From JANLYC01 sp963750495 (GTDB lineage: Bacteria > Actinomycetota > Actinomycetes > Propionibacteriales > Nocardioidaceae), in contig CAVVQV010000004.1 of NCBI GenBank assembly GCA_963750495.1, positions 496,001 to 560,000 of the forward strand: 64,000 nt of DNA, written 5' to 3'. Below are positions 8,591 to 16,707 of this stretch, in pieces (positions within the stretch are counted from its first letter, which is position 1; each line of letters begins with the position of its first letter). Position numbers and translations under genes: made by a program. Under the pieces are notes generated by a model, which saw nothing but the letters and a program-made list of their open reading frames with translations, was not told the origin of the DNA and made no database searches.

Positions 8591-10342
8591 GTGCCCCAAC
8601 TGCGTGTTGCCCTCGCCCAGGTGAACCCGACCGTGGGAGACCTGGCCGGCAACGCCGAACTCATCGCGGATGCCGTGCGCCATGCCGCAGCCGCCGGCGC
8701 CCACCTGGTCGTCGCACCCGAGATGTGCCTGACGGGATACCCGATCGAGGACCTGGCGTTCCGCCCGTCGTTCGTGAACGCATCGCGCGCCGCGATGCAG
8801 ACGCTCGCCCGTCGCCTGGCCGACGAAGGGCATGGCGAGGTCGCGGTCGTTGCCGGCTTCCTCGACCGTGCCGACCCACCCGTGACCCGGCTGGGCAGCC
8901 CGAAGGGCTCTCCCCAGAATGCCGTTGCGGTCCTGTACGCCGGTGAGATCGTCACCACGCAGGCGAAGCACCACCTCTGGAACTACGGCGTCGGGGACGA
9001 GATCCGCAACTTCGTTCCCGGTGACACGATGTCCGTCATCCAGGTGCGCGGCGTCGATGTGGCCATCGCGATCTGTGAGGACCTGTGGCAGGACGGGCCG
9101 TCCGCCGTGGCCGACGCTGCCGAGGCGGGGCTCCTCATCGTTCCCAACGGGTCGCCGTACGAACGCAACAAGGACGACGTCCGCTTCGAGCTGTGCTCGC
9201 GCCGCGCCCGAGAGGGAGCGTGTGCTCTCGCGTACGTCAACCTGGTGGGTGGCCAGGACGAGCTCGTGTTCGACGGTGACTCGCTCGTGGTCGACTCGTC
9301 CGGTGAGCTGGTAGCGAGGGCGCAGCAGTTCGTGCCCGAGCTGCTCGTCGTCGACCTGGACCTGCCCGCGGCGACCGAGCCGATGCCCGACGCCGAGACG
9401 CGTTTCGACGGGCTGGCCGTGCGCCGCTTCGTGCTGTCGCCGGAGCCGGTGACGGCGTACGACGCCGTGGCCACCCCGATCGCAGCCCACCTCGACGACC
9501 TCGCCGAGATCTACCAGGCGCTGGTGCTGGGCCTGCGCGACTACGTTCGCAAGAACGGCTTCCGGACCGTCCTGCTGGGTCTGTCGGGTGGCATCGACTC
9601 GACCCTGGTCGGCGCCATCGCGTGCGACGCGCTGGGGGCGGAGAACGTCTTCGGGGTCTCCAACCCCAGCGAATGGTCCACCGAGCACTCCCGGACCGAT
9701 GCCGCCGAGCTGGCCCGTCGGACCGGGCTCAACCTCGACACGGTGCCGATCGCGCCGATGGTCGATGCCTTCCGGGCGGCGGTCAAGGTCGACGGTCTGG
9801 CGGAAGAGAACCTGCAGGCCCGCATCCGCGCCGTCGTGTGGATGGCGCTGTCCAACCAGCACGGCCATCTGGTGCTCGCCTGCGGCAACAAGAGCGAGAT
9901 CGCGGTGGGCTACTCCACGATCTACGGCGACGCGGTGGGCGGGTTCGCCCCGATCATGGACGTGCCGAAGACGCTCGTGTGGGAGCTGGCCCGGTGGCGC
10001 AACGCTGACGCCGAGCGTCGTGGGGAACAGCCGCCGATCCCGGAGAACGCCATCACCAAGCCTCCTTCGGCAGAGTTGCGGCCAGGCCAGCTCGACAGTG
10101 ACTCGCTGCCGGACTACCACCTGCTCGACGACATCCTCGACGACTACGTCGAGGCGGATCGCAGCGCCCCGGACCTGGTCGCGCAAGGATTCTCCGCCGA
10201 GATGGTCGAGCAGGTGCAACGCCTGGTCGACCGGGCGGAGTACAAGCGGCGTCAGTATCCACCCGGCCCCAAGATCTCGGCCCGCAACTTCGGCCGGGAC
10301 CGCCGTCTCCCCATCACCAACGCCTGGCGCGAACACCTCTGA
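8591..10342 (+). CDS. nadE: Glutamine-dependent NAD+ synthetase
   Basis: The last step of NAD synthesis: nicotinate adenine dinucleotide + glutamine + ATP to NAD+. 583 residues in two domains. The N-terminal carbon-nitrogen hydrolase domain has the triad E44 (VVAPEMCLTGYP), K126 (QAKHHLWNYG) and C162 (AIAICEDLWQ), which frees ammonia. The C-terminal domain has the P-loop LGLSGGIDSTLVGA and the GNKSEIAVGYSTIYGD motif of NadE. Length is typical of the short actinobacterial glutaminase-synthetase form. GTG start. Unusual tandem repeats follow the stop codon. Confidence 0.95.
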   Translation: MPQLRVALAQVNPTVGDLAGNAELIADAVRHAAAAGAHLVVAPEMCLTGYPIEDLAFRPSFVNASRAAMQTLARRLADEGHGEVAVVAGFLDRADPPVTRLGSPKGSPQNAVAVLYAGEIVTTQAKHHLWNYGVGDEIRNFVPGDTMSVIQVRGVDVAIAICEDLWQDGPSAVADAAEAGLLIVPNGSPYERNKDDVRFELCSRRAREGACALAYVNLVGGQDELVFDGDSLVVDSSGELVARAQQFVPELLVVDLDLPAATEPMPDAETRFDGLAVRRFVLSPEPVTAYDAVATPIAAHLDDLAEIYQALVLGLRDYVRKNGFRTVLLGLSGGIDSTLVGAIACDALGAENVFGVSNPSEWSTEHSRTDAAELARRTGLNLDTVPIAPMVDAFRAAVKVDGLAEENLQARIRAVVWMALSNQHGHLVLACGNKSEIAVGYSTIYGDAVGGFAPIMDVPKTLVWELARWRNADAERRGEQPPIPENAITKPPSAELRPGQLDSDSLPDYHLLDDILDDYVEADRSAPDLVAQGFSAEMVEQVQRLVDRAEYKRRQYPPGPKISARNFGRDRRLPITNAWREHL

Positions 10343-10356
10343 CCCCTGATGACCCG

Positions 10357-10454
10357 TGATACACCCCTGCCCCTGATACACCCCTGCCCCTGATACACCC
10401 CTGCCCCTGATACCCCTGCCCCTGATACACCTGCCCCTGATACACCCCTGCCCC
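10357..10454 (+). repeat. 17-bp tandem repeat just after nadE stop
   Basis: Six units of TGATACACCCCTGCCCC or 15-base variants lie head to tail at 10357, 10374, 10391, 10408 (15 nt), 10423 (15 nt) and 10438. The array begins 14 bases after the nadE TGA and each unit itself opens with TGA. It is C-rich on the sense strand and non-coding. The expansion probably arose by slippage; function unknown. Confidence 0.8.
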
Positions 10455-10488
10455 GCCGTCCCCGCCGTTGCTGCTCGCCTGGCCCTAT

Positions 10489-10578
10489 GCGTTTGCCTTG
10501 TTCACAAGCCAGGTGGCTACTCACGTAGGCAGACCCGCCTGAGTCAGTGAGCAGGTGGCTTGTGAACAAGGCAAACGC
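10489..10578. repeat. 90-bp near-palindrome between nadE and panB
   Basis: Perfect 23-base arms at 10489-10511 and 10556-10578 (core GCGTTTGCCTTGTTCACAAG and its complement) enclose 44 bases that themselves contain CTCAC and GTGAG as a further inner stem. The arms are less GC-rich than the surroundings. It could be a two-way terminator, or the remnant of a small non-autonomous mobile element (MITE-like). No transposase is nearby and no target duplication was identified. Confidence 0.65.
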
Positions 10579-10707
10579 GGGCGGCCAGCCTGGATGTGAC
10601 GGACGAGACAGGGGGGAAGAGTCGCCGGGGCGGTTGGCGGCGTGTCACGCTGAAGGCTGGTCCGGGGACTTCACCAGGGAGCCTCGAGAGCTGACAACGA
10701 GGTCGAC

Positions 10708-11562
10708 ATGAGCGAGACGCCTGCGCCGTACGGCACCGGCCCGCAGCCCGCCGGCAACCCGACCGGGGTCAAGCGGGTCCGCATCAACCACCTGCTCGAG
10801 ATGAAGCGACGCGGCGAGAAGTGGGCCATGCTCACGGCCTACGAGCAGTACGCCGCCCAGACCTTCGACGAAGCAGGGATCCCCGTCCTGCTCGTCGGCG
10901 ACTCCGCCAGCAACAACGTCTACGGCAACGAGACCTCGCTGCCCGTCACCGTCGACGAGCTCATCCCGCTCGTCCGGGCCGTCACCCGCTCAGCCCGGCG
11001 AGCGCTCGTGGTGGCCGACCTCCCCTTCGGCTCCTACCAGGCCAGCCCCGAACAGGCCTTCCACACCTCGGTCCGGTTCATGAAGGAGGCCAACGCGCAC
11101 GCGGTCAAGCTCGAGGGAGGCCTACCGGTCGTTCCCCAGGTCGACAAGCTGACCGAGTCGGGAATCCCCGTGATGGCGCACATCGGCTTCACCCCGCAGT
11201 CCGAACACAGCCTCGGCGGCTACCGCGTCCAGGGCCGGGGCGACGCGGGTGAACGCGTCATCGAGGAGGCGCTGGCCCTCCAGTCAGCGGGGGCGTTCGC
11301 GGTCGTCATGGAGATGGTGCCCGGCGACGTCGCGGCCGAGGTCACCAAGCGCCTCGAGATCCCCACGATCGGCATCGGGGCCGGTGTGAACTGCGACGCG
11401 CAGGTGTTGGTATGGGCGGACATGGCCGGCCTGCGCACCGGCCGGCTGCCACGGTTCGTCAAGCAGTACGCCGACCTGCACGGGATCCTGCGCAAGGCCG
11501 CCGAGGACTTCGCCGCCGACGTGGCCGCGGGCACCTTCCCCGGCGACGAGCACACGTTCTAG
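10708..11562 (+). CDS. panB: 3-methyl-2-oxobutanoate hydroxymethyltransferase
   Basis: The first committed step of pantothenate and CoA synthesis: transfers a hydroxymethyl group from methylene-tetrahydrofolate to ketoisovalerate. 284 residues with the family motifs LTAYEQYAAQTFDEAGI, LLVGDSASNNVYGNET (metal aspartate), AVKLEGG, AHIGFTPQ and the catalytic-glutamate segment VVMEMVPGD. The N-terminal 25 residues are a flexible Pro/Gly-rich extension. GAGG about 6 bases before the ATG gives a plausible ribosome site. It stands alone with no panC or panD nearby. Confidence 0.95.
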   Translation: MSETPAPYGTGPQPAGNPTGVKRVRINHLLEMKRRGEKWAMLTAYEQYAAQTFDEAGIPVLLVGDSASNNVYGNETSLPVTVDELIPLVRAVTRSARRALVVADLPFGSYQASPEQAFHTSVRFMKEANAHAVKLEGGLPVVPQVDKLTESGIPVMAHIGFTPQSEHSLGGYRVQGRGDAGERVIEEALALQSAGAFAVVMEMVPGDVAAEVTKRLEIPTIGIGAGVNCDAQVLVWADMAGLRTGRLPRFVKQYADLHGILRKAAEDFAADVAAGTFPGDEHTF

Positions 11563-11566
11563 CGAG

Positions 11567-11881
11567 TCAGGCCGACCAGCCCCACCATGCGCCGCCGGCG
11601 CTGACGATCCCGACCCAAGCGAGCATCGCCACGATCGGGGTCAGCAGCGCCACGAGCGGTCGCCTTGCGAAGCTGTGTACGGCCACCCCGAGCAGCGCTG
11701 CCCACAGCAACAGCATGAGCGGAACGACCCACCACGGGGCCACCAGGGCCACGAACCCGTAGAACCACAGTGCGACGACCATCCCCGCCATCGCAGCCCA
11801 GGGGCCCCAGCGTCGCCAGCCGGTGGCCGCCGGCACCGAGGGGAGGTTCACGGTGACCGTTCCGGTGCAGGCACTACTCAT
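11567..11881 (-). CDS. Small three-helix membrane protein
   Basis: 104 residues from the ATG at 11881, which overlaps the end of the SPOR-like gene by 8 bases. After a short polar N-terminus there are three hydrophobic stretches (about WAAMAGMVVALWFYGFVALV, then WVVPLMLLLWAALLGVAV, then VALLTPIVAMLAWVGIVSAG) and a tryptophan-rich end. I do not recognise a family. The coupling to the preceding small gene suggests a shared envelope-related role, which is only inference. Confidence 0.6.
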   Translation of the reverse strand: MSSACTGTVTVNLPSVPAATGWRRWGPWAAMAGMVVALWFYGFVALVAPWWVVPLMLLLWAALLGVAVHSFARRPLVALLTPIVAMLAWVGIVSAGGAWWGWSA

Positions 11882-12050
11882 CGTTCCAGTTCGGGTCGCT
11901 GTCCCATTCCTCGTTGCGCTTCTTGGCCGTCTCCAGCGCGTGCTCGGCTGCCTCACGCGTCGAGTAGGGGCCGAGCCGGTCGATCGCCGTACACCCGTCC
12001 GCCCCTTCGACGGCATGGTGCTTGACGCAGTAGTAGTAGCGGTCTGCCAT
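11874..12050 (-). CDS. Small SPOR-like protein
   Basis: 58 residues, beginning MADRYYYCVKHHAVEG and ending EEWDSDPNWNDE. The pattern YYYCVKHHAVEG...DRLGPYSTREAAEHALETA resembles the short actinobacterial proteins annotated as SPOR-domain-like: beta strand, loop GPYST, then a helix that would follow the residue track of a SPOR repeat. SPOR domains bind denuded peptidoglycan in larger proteins, but this one has no membrane anchor. It precedes and overlaps the membrane protein gene. Confidence 0.7.
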   Translation of the reverse strand: MADRYYYCVKHHAVEGADGCTAIDRLGPYSTREAAEHALETAKKRNEEWDSDPNWNDE

Positions 12051-12068
12051 GCCCCGAAACTACACAAC

Positions 12069-12074
12069 TAGACT
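12069..12074 (+). promoter_or_regulatory. Putative -10 of map (leaderless)
   Basis: TAGACT is followed by 7 bases and the GTG at 12082. No ribosome site is present before either GTG 12082 or the upstream ATG 12049, and transcription from this box would start at or beside the GTG. Confidence 0.5.
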
Positions 12075-12081
12075 CGCCCTC

Positions 12082-12930
12082 GTGAGTGTCCTGACTGCCG
12101 CACCCGTCTCGCCCCGTCGCGCCGTGCCTGCGGAGATCGAACGACCGGAGTACGTCGACAAGCCCCGGCCGGCGCCGCACCGGGGCGGCGACGTCCAGTC
12201 AGCCGAGACCATCGAGAAGATGCGGATCGCCGGCCGGATCGCCGCACAGGCGCTCCGCGAGGCGGCCTCGGTGATCGCACCCGGCGTCACCACCGACGAG
12301 GTCGACCGGGTCGGTCACGAGTTCCTGTGCGACCACGGCGCCTACCCGTCGACGCTGGGCTACAAGAACTTCCCCAAGTCGCTGTGCACGTCGGTCAACG
12401 AGTGCATCTGCCACGGCATCCCCGACGCCCGGCGGCTTGAGGACGGCGACATCTGCAACATCGACCTGACGGCGTACATCCACGGCGTCCACGGCGACAC
12501 CAACGCGACCTACCTCGTCGGAGACGTCGATGACGATAACCGCCTGCTCGTCGAACGCACGGAGGAGTCGCTGCGGCGCGCCATCAACGCCGTCAAGCCA
12601 GGGCGGCAGGTCAACGTGATCGGCCGGGTGATCGAGTCGTACGCAAAGCGGTTCGACTACGGCGTCGTCACCGACTTCACCGGACACGGCATCAGCACGA
12701 CGTTCCATTCCGGGCTCGTCATCCCCCACTACGACGACCCGCGTTTCGACACCGTGATCGAGCGGGGTATGACGTTCACGATCGAGCCGATGCTGACCCT
12801 GGGGTCCATCGAGTGGGACATGTGGGACGACGGGTGGACCGTGGTCACGAGGGACCGCAGCCGCACCGCTCAGTTCGAGCACACTCTGGTCGTCACCGAC
12901 ACCGGTGCGGAGGTCCTGACCCTTCCTTAG
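12082..12930 (+). CDS. map: Methionine aminopeptidase type I
   Basis: Removes the initiator methionine from new proteins in the cytosol. 282 residues from the GTG at 12082 (MSVLTAAPVSPRRAVP). The open frame runs up to ATG 12049 but the -10 box at 12069 favours the GTG. The N-terminal extension with RPEYVDKP is typical of the longer actinobacterial MapB form. The metal ligands are visible: the two aspartates of NIDLTAYIHGVHGDTNATY, His in FTGHGI, Glu in FTIEPM and Glu in QFEHT. Confidence 0.93.
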   Translation: MSVLTAAPVSPRRAVPAEIERPEYVDKPRPAPHRGGDVQSAETIEKMRIAGRIAAQALREAASVIAPGVTTDEVDRVGHEFLCDHGAYPSTLGYKNFPKSLCTSVNECICHGIPDARRLEDGDICNIDLTAYIHGVHGDTNATYLVGDVDDDNRLLVERTEESLRRAINAVKPGRQVNVIGRVIESYAKRFDYGVVTDFTGHGISTTFHSGLVIPHYDDPRFDTVIERGMTFTIEPMLTLGSIEWDMWDDGWTVVTRDRSRTAQFEHTLVVTDTGAEVLTLP

Positions 12931-12970
12931 CCCATCAGCCCCCGCGCCGGCTGTCAGCCGACCGCGGCGC

Positions 12971-13549
12971 CTAGGCGGACTTCTTGCTTCGCTTGCTCCT
13001 GGCGCTGCTCACCTTGCGGGCGGCCGCCTTCTCGGTCTTGGCGCCGCTGGTTTCGAGGTCGCCGGCGGTCGACTCCAGGTGCGCCCGCAGGAACCACTGG
13101 AACTGCTCGAGCTCGGCGGTCTGCCCGATGAGCATGTCCTCGGTGATCGGGTCGATCTCACCGACCATCTCGATGGCCTTGCGATGGTCGTTGATAACTC
13201 CGGTGTAGACGAGGTCGAGGGCAGCAAGGTGCTCTGCGGTGCTCGCACGGCCGAGCGAGTAGTCGTCCCAGCTCCGGTCCCGGACGATGGCACCGGGCGT
13301 ACCCATCGGGGCGATGCCCATCGTGGCCATCCGTTCCGCCGTGGCGTCGACGGCTGCCCGGACGAGCTCGATCTGGGGGTCGAGCATCTCGTGCACGCCG
13401 ATGAAGTCGCGCCCGACCACGTTCCAGTGCGCGTGCTTGAGGGTCAGCTGGAGGTCGTTGAGGGCATGCAGCCGGTCCTGCAGGGCCATCGCCACTTTGT
13501 GACCCTCGCGGAGCGAGAGTCCAGGGACGGTGAAGGTGCTTTCGTTCAT
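12971..13549 (-). CDS. dps: Dps-type ferritin-like DNA-protection protein
   Basis: 192 residues from ATG 13549. I prefer this over ATG 13558 because GAAGGG lies 9 bases before it. The four-helix ferritin-like body carries the Dps intersubunit ferroxidase motif LKHAHWNVVGRDFIGVHEMLD. The protein oxidises iron with hydrogen peroxide and shields DNA in a 12-mer shell. A lysine/serine-rich C-terminal tail (KAAARKVSSARSKRSKKSA) probably binds DNA, as in mycobacterial Dps. It converges on map. Confidence 0.92.
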   Translation of the reverse strand: MNESTFTVPGLSLREGHKVAMALQDRLHALNDLQLTLKHAHWNVVGRDFIGVHEMLDPQIELVRAAVDATAERMATMGIAPMGTPGAIVRDRSWDDYSLGRASTAEHLAALDLVYTGVINDHRKAIEMVGEIDPITEDMLIGQTAELEQFQWFLRAHLESTAGDLETSGAKTEKAAARKVSSARSKRSKKSA

Positions 13550-13596
13550 GGGGGTCATCCCTTCACGGTAGGCGTCAAAATCCGCGTAATCACGTC

Positions 13597-14373
13597 TCAG
13601 GGAGTGGTGCCCAAGTTTGGTCCCTCGGAAACGTGCGTCTCCTCACCCAGCCTGCGCAGCAGGTTGGCCAGCCCGTCAGCGGCCCGGCCGTCGTGCCGCC
13701 CGCTGGTGCTCACGGTGATCTCGCGGGTCCGGAGCACGCGCGCCCCGGTCTCGACGAGGCGGTCGACCAGCTGCTGGTCCTCGCCGTGCGGAATGTGCGG
13801 GAACCCCCCGATCGCGAGGTAGGCATCCGCCCGCACCGCCAGGTTGGCGCCGTACACGTGATCGTGCTGGTGCAGCGGGTCGTCAGCGCGCATCTTCGAG
13901 GCGATCAGCTCGTCGTACGACGCCCGCGCAGACGGCGTACCCCTGAACCGGTCCAGGGCGGCGAGACCGACGACGGCCGAGGCCTCGTGCCGGGCGGCTG
14001 CCGACAGCACGCGCGCCACCCAGTCACGCGGCACGCACGTATCGGCGTCCGTGGAGAAGACCCAGCTGGAGTGCGGCGCCCATGGCAGCCGGACCAGGCC
14101 CTCCCGCGCACCACGGTCCCGGACCTGTCCGATCGTCGACGAGGTGTCGTCGACGAGCACATGGGCACCGCGGACGAAGCGCAGCCGGGCCCGCGCCCGC
14201 TGTGCCGTGTCATCGGTGCACCGATGGGCCATCACCCGGATCGCTGTGGGCCCCACTACGCGGTGCCGGCGCGCGTGGCGCAGCGCTCGCACCACGCTGT
14301 CGACCGTCGGACCGATCATGTCTCGCTCGTCGTGGGCGGGAACGACCACGACGACCGATGCGGGCGGCGTCAA
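13597..14373 (-). CDS. Family 2 glycosyltransferase (last gene of PIG-L operon)
   Basis: 258 residues starting at TTG 14373, which overlaps the preceding TGA by four bases (TTGA). GT-A fold marks are visible: VVVVVPAHDERDMIGPTVDSV for nucleotide binding, STDADT as the metal DxD motif, ANLAVRADAYLAIGGFP, and HGEDQQLVDRL as the acceptor-side ED-Q motif. No membrane helices are seen, so it acts on the cytoplasmic face with a nucleotide sugar. Longer open frames upstream lie inside the acyl-CoA-dehydrogenase-like gene and are rejected. Confidence 0.82.
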   Translation of the reverse strand: MTPPASVVVVVPAHDERDMIGPTVDSVVRALRHARRHRVVGPTAIRVMAHRCTDDTAQRARARLRFVRGAHVLVDDTSSTIGQVRDRGAREGLVRLPWAPHSSWVFSTDADTCVPRDWVARVLSAAARHEASAVVGLAALDRFRGTPSARASYDELIASKMRADDPLHQHDHVYGANLAVRADAYLAIGGFPHIPHGEDQQLVDRLVETGARVLRTREITVSTSGRHDGRAADGLANLLRRLGEETHVSEGPNLGTTP

Positions 14374-15371
14374 CCCCCGACGGTTTCGTGGCTCGTCATC
14401 GCAGCCTCGCCGAGCGCGGTCAGGGCGGCGTCGACATGGTGTTGACGGATGTAGATGGTCAGGTCGTCGAGCACGCGGGCCAACCGTGCATTGCGGCTCA
14501 GCCCTGCGGGTCCCACCACCTGGCGAGCCTCGTCGAGCACGACCTCGGCGGCCCGGACGACCGCGGTCCGGGTCAGCCCGCACTCGCGAGCGACTGAGTC
14601 CTGGGAAAGGCCGTCGATCCTCCCGACGGTCCTGGCCAGCAGGCTGCGTGCTTCCCAGACCAGCTGTTCGACCACGCCGAGCCGGCGCAGCTGATGGGGC
14701 GTCGCGGTGAAGTCACGCAGACTCGTCGAGACGACATCGAGCACCTGCTGGGCACCGCCGGCCCACACCGCGGCGACGCAGAGACCACCCACCAGGAAGC
14801 CGGGCCGGTCGACGTAGAAGCCGTCGTCGCCGACCTGGCGGGCGTCGCGGACCTGCGAGTCGACGTGGATGGTGTAGGTCCGTGCCGCGTCCATGCCGGA
14901 GCTGCGCCATGCGTCACGGTCCGGCTTGCCCAGGTCGGCGGCCACGTCGAGCAGCACCCGCTGCTCCCCCACCTGGGCCGGCACGAGTGCACGGTCGATG
15001 AGGTCGACGCCGGATGCAAAGCGCAGCTCGCCGCGTAGCTGCCAGCCATCGTCGGACCCGCCGATCGGACGTGCCACCAGACCCGTGCCGACCGAGCGGG
15101 AGGCCCAGACGCCGTACACCCCCGGTTGCGGCTGCAGACCGGCCTGGTCCAGGATCCGTAGCCCGTCGCTGTGGCCTTCGAGCAGCCGGGCCAGACAGAG
15201 GTCGGTACGACCCAGCTCGACCAGGAGATCGACCAGACCGGTCAGCGATCCGGTCCACACGTCGCGCCCGCGCTCGGCGAGCTCGGCAACACAAGCGCCC
15301 ATCGACGCCCCAGATGTGCGGATCTTGTCCACGGAGACGTCGTCGCAGAGACCGAGGCCAGAGGCTGTCAC
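14370..15371 (-). CDS. Acyl-CoA-dehydrogenase-like protein of PIG-L operon
   Basis: 333 residues from GTG 15371. The middle (SRSVGTGLVARPIGGSDDGW, then a beta region) and the helical C-terminal half (GVVEQLVWEARSLLARTVGRID) follow the acyl-CoA dehydrogenase layout. The protein is shorter than true dehydrogenases, about 380 residues, and the usual FAD-contact motifs and catalytic glutamate are not recognisable. It may be a diverged flavoprotein or a structural relative. GTGA overlaps with the methyltransferase before it and TTGA with the glycosyltransferase after it mean translational coupling. Confidence 0.65.
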   Translation of the reverse strand: MTASGLGLCDDVSVDKIRTSGASMGACVAELAERGRDVWTGSLTGLVDLLVELGRTDLCLARLLEGHSDGLRILDQAGLQPQPGVYGVWASRSVGTGLVARPIGGSDDGWQLRGELRFASGVDLIDRALVPAQVGEQRVLLDVAADLGKPDRDAWRSSGMDAARTYTIHVDSQVRDARQVGDDGFYVDRPGFLVGGLCVAAVWAGGAQQVLDVVSTSLRDFTATPHQLRRLGVVEQLVWEARSLLARTVGRIDGLSQDSVARECGLTRTAVVRAAEVVLDEARQVVGPAGLSRNARLARVLDDLTIYIRQHHVDAALTALGEAAMTSHETVGG

Positions 15372-15958
15372 GACGTCGCCTCGTAGATGTCGAGCGTGAA
15401 GTTCTGGTCGGCGTGGGACACCAGGCGGAGCGCGTCCCGGTCGACGGCGTCGATGGCGATCTGGGCGTGCATGTCAGGCCCTGACCGGAACGCATCGTCG
15501 GGGCGATGCGCCCAGTGCATGAACACCACGTGCGCACCCGGTGCGGTGACCGACCACAGCGACTGGAGGGCCGCTCGGAGGTCTTCGACGTAGTACAGGA
15601 ACTCGGCGACCACCACGAGGTCGACGGGTGGGGTCACCGGGACGTCCGGGAGGACCGAGCGTTCGACAGTGACGTGGCTCAGCTCCTTGCACCGTTCGGC
15701 GGCGAGCCCGACGGCGGCCTCGGAGCTGTCGGTGGCGACGAGCTCGCCGGCCCGCTCGGCCAACGCCATCGTCGTGATGCCGGGACCGCAACCCGGCTCC
15801 CACACCCTGGGATAGTGGCTGTGCGGGAGCGACGCGAGCAGGATGGCGAGCTTGCGCTGCTCGTACCACGTCGAGGAGACCTGCCAGGGGTCCGGATCGG
15901 CCCGGTAGAGCGCGTCGAAGTCAGGAAGACGGGGGGACGGCTGGTCGACGAGGCTCAT
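15368..15958 (-). CDS. NodS-like SAM-dependent methyltransferase
   Basis: 196 residues. The SAM motif VWEPGCGPGITTMALAER is at about 52-69, with the acidic residue of motif II in VATDSSEAAVGLAAERC and LVVVAEFLYYVED as motif IV. The opening FDALYRADPDPWQVSSTWYEQRK is typical of NodS, which N-methylates the deacetylated glucosamine end of Nod factors. With a deacetylase gene before it, N-methylation of a freed amine is an attractive reading, but the substrate is unproven. ATGA overlap with the PIG-L gene. Confidence 0.82.
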   Translation of the reverse strand: MSLVDQPSPRLPDFDALYRADPDPWQVSSTWYEQRKLAILLASLPHSHYPRVWEPGCGPGITTMALAERAGELVATDSSEAAVGLAAERCKELSHVTVERSVLPDVPVTPPVDLVVVAEFLYYVEDLRAALQSLWSVTAPGAHVVFMHWAHRPDDAFRSGPDMHAQIAIDAVDRDALRLVSHADQNFTLDIYEATS

Positions 15959-16707
15959 GGCGCCACCAGCAGCTCGAGGTCCCAGGCCAACATGTCAGCG
16001 GGCAGGATGGCCTCGACGTCGTCGGCCAGCGGCTGAGTCTGCGAGGAGTAGCAGGCGGTCGCGGTCGCGCGCGCGTCGCGGGCGGCCTGCGTGGTCATCG
16101 ACAAGGTCACTGAGGTGTCTTCCGTGAGGAGGGGTGCTGGGTCGGACCAGTGCTGTGCCCAGATCGGGTATCCGAAAACGCCACACCCGGTGTCGGCTGC
16201 GACACGGCAGGCGACCTCTCCGAGGACAGCGTGGTCGCCGTGCGGGTCACGCCACCAGGTGGTGAGCAGCTGTGCGGGAGCGCGCTCGCGCACGTGGGAG
16301 GTGACGACCGCGGAGACCTCATCGGCCCGATCGACCAGTCCCGCGTCGGGCAGGCCGACGATCGTGCAACTGGCGGCGCCGAGCCGGGAACACGCGCCGG
16401 TGTACTCGGTTTCCCGCCGGGCGGGCAGCCCGGGCAGCTCCTTGCCGAGGTGGCTCAGGGCCGCTTCCCCCGCGGTCATCGTCACGATGTGCACCTCCAC
16501 CCCGTCAGACGCCAGCTGGGCGATGGTGGCTCCGAGCCCGAACGTCTCGTCGTCCGGATGGGCACCGAGCACGAGGGCGACGTCCCCCGCCTGCAGACCG
16601 AGGGCCTCGAGCGGTGACAGACCGGCGAAGCCGGCTGCCCGCTGACGCCACGACGCGGCGTACTCCGACGGCGGGGTCACCGCGAGCCGTCCTCCGTGCG
16701 ACGTCAT
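15955..16707 (-). CDS. PIG-L (LmbE-like) N-acetyl deacetylase
   Basis: 250 residues. Zinc motif AHPDDETFG at about 50-58 and the third ligand in WWRDPHGDHAVLGE match the PIG-L/MshB/LmbE family, which removes acetyl from N-acetylglucosamine-containing conjugates. It is not obviously MshB or Mca. No signal peptide, so it works in the cytosol. Its ATG overlaps the topoisomerase stop by four bases (ATGA), making it the second gene of a five-gene chain. Confidence 0.87.
   Translation of the reverse strand: MTSHGGRLAVTPPSEYAASWRQRAAGFAGLSPLEALGLQAGDVALVLGAHPDDETFGLGATIAQLASDGVEVHIVTMTAGEAALSHLGKELPGLPARRETEYTGACSRLGAASCTIVGLPDAGLVDRADEVSAVVTSHVRERAPAQLLTTWWRDPHGDHAVLGEVACRVAADTGCGVFGYPIWAQHWSDPAPLLTEDTSVTLSMTTQAARDARATATACYSSQTQPLADDVEAILPADMLAWDLELLVAP

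Noticed and set aside
8546..10381. Open frame of 611 codons on the minus strand opposite nadE
   Set aside because: Shadow of nadE; it even runs through the tandem repeats past the nadE stop.
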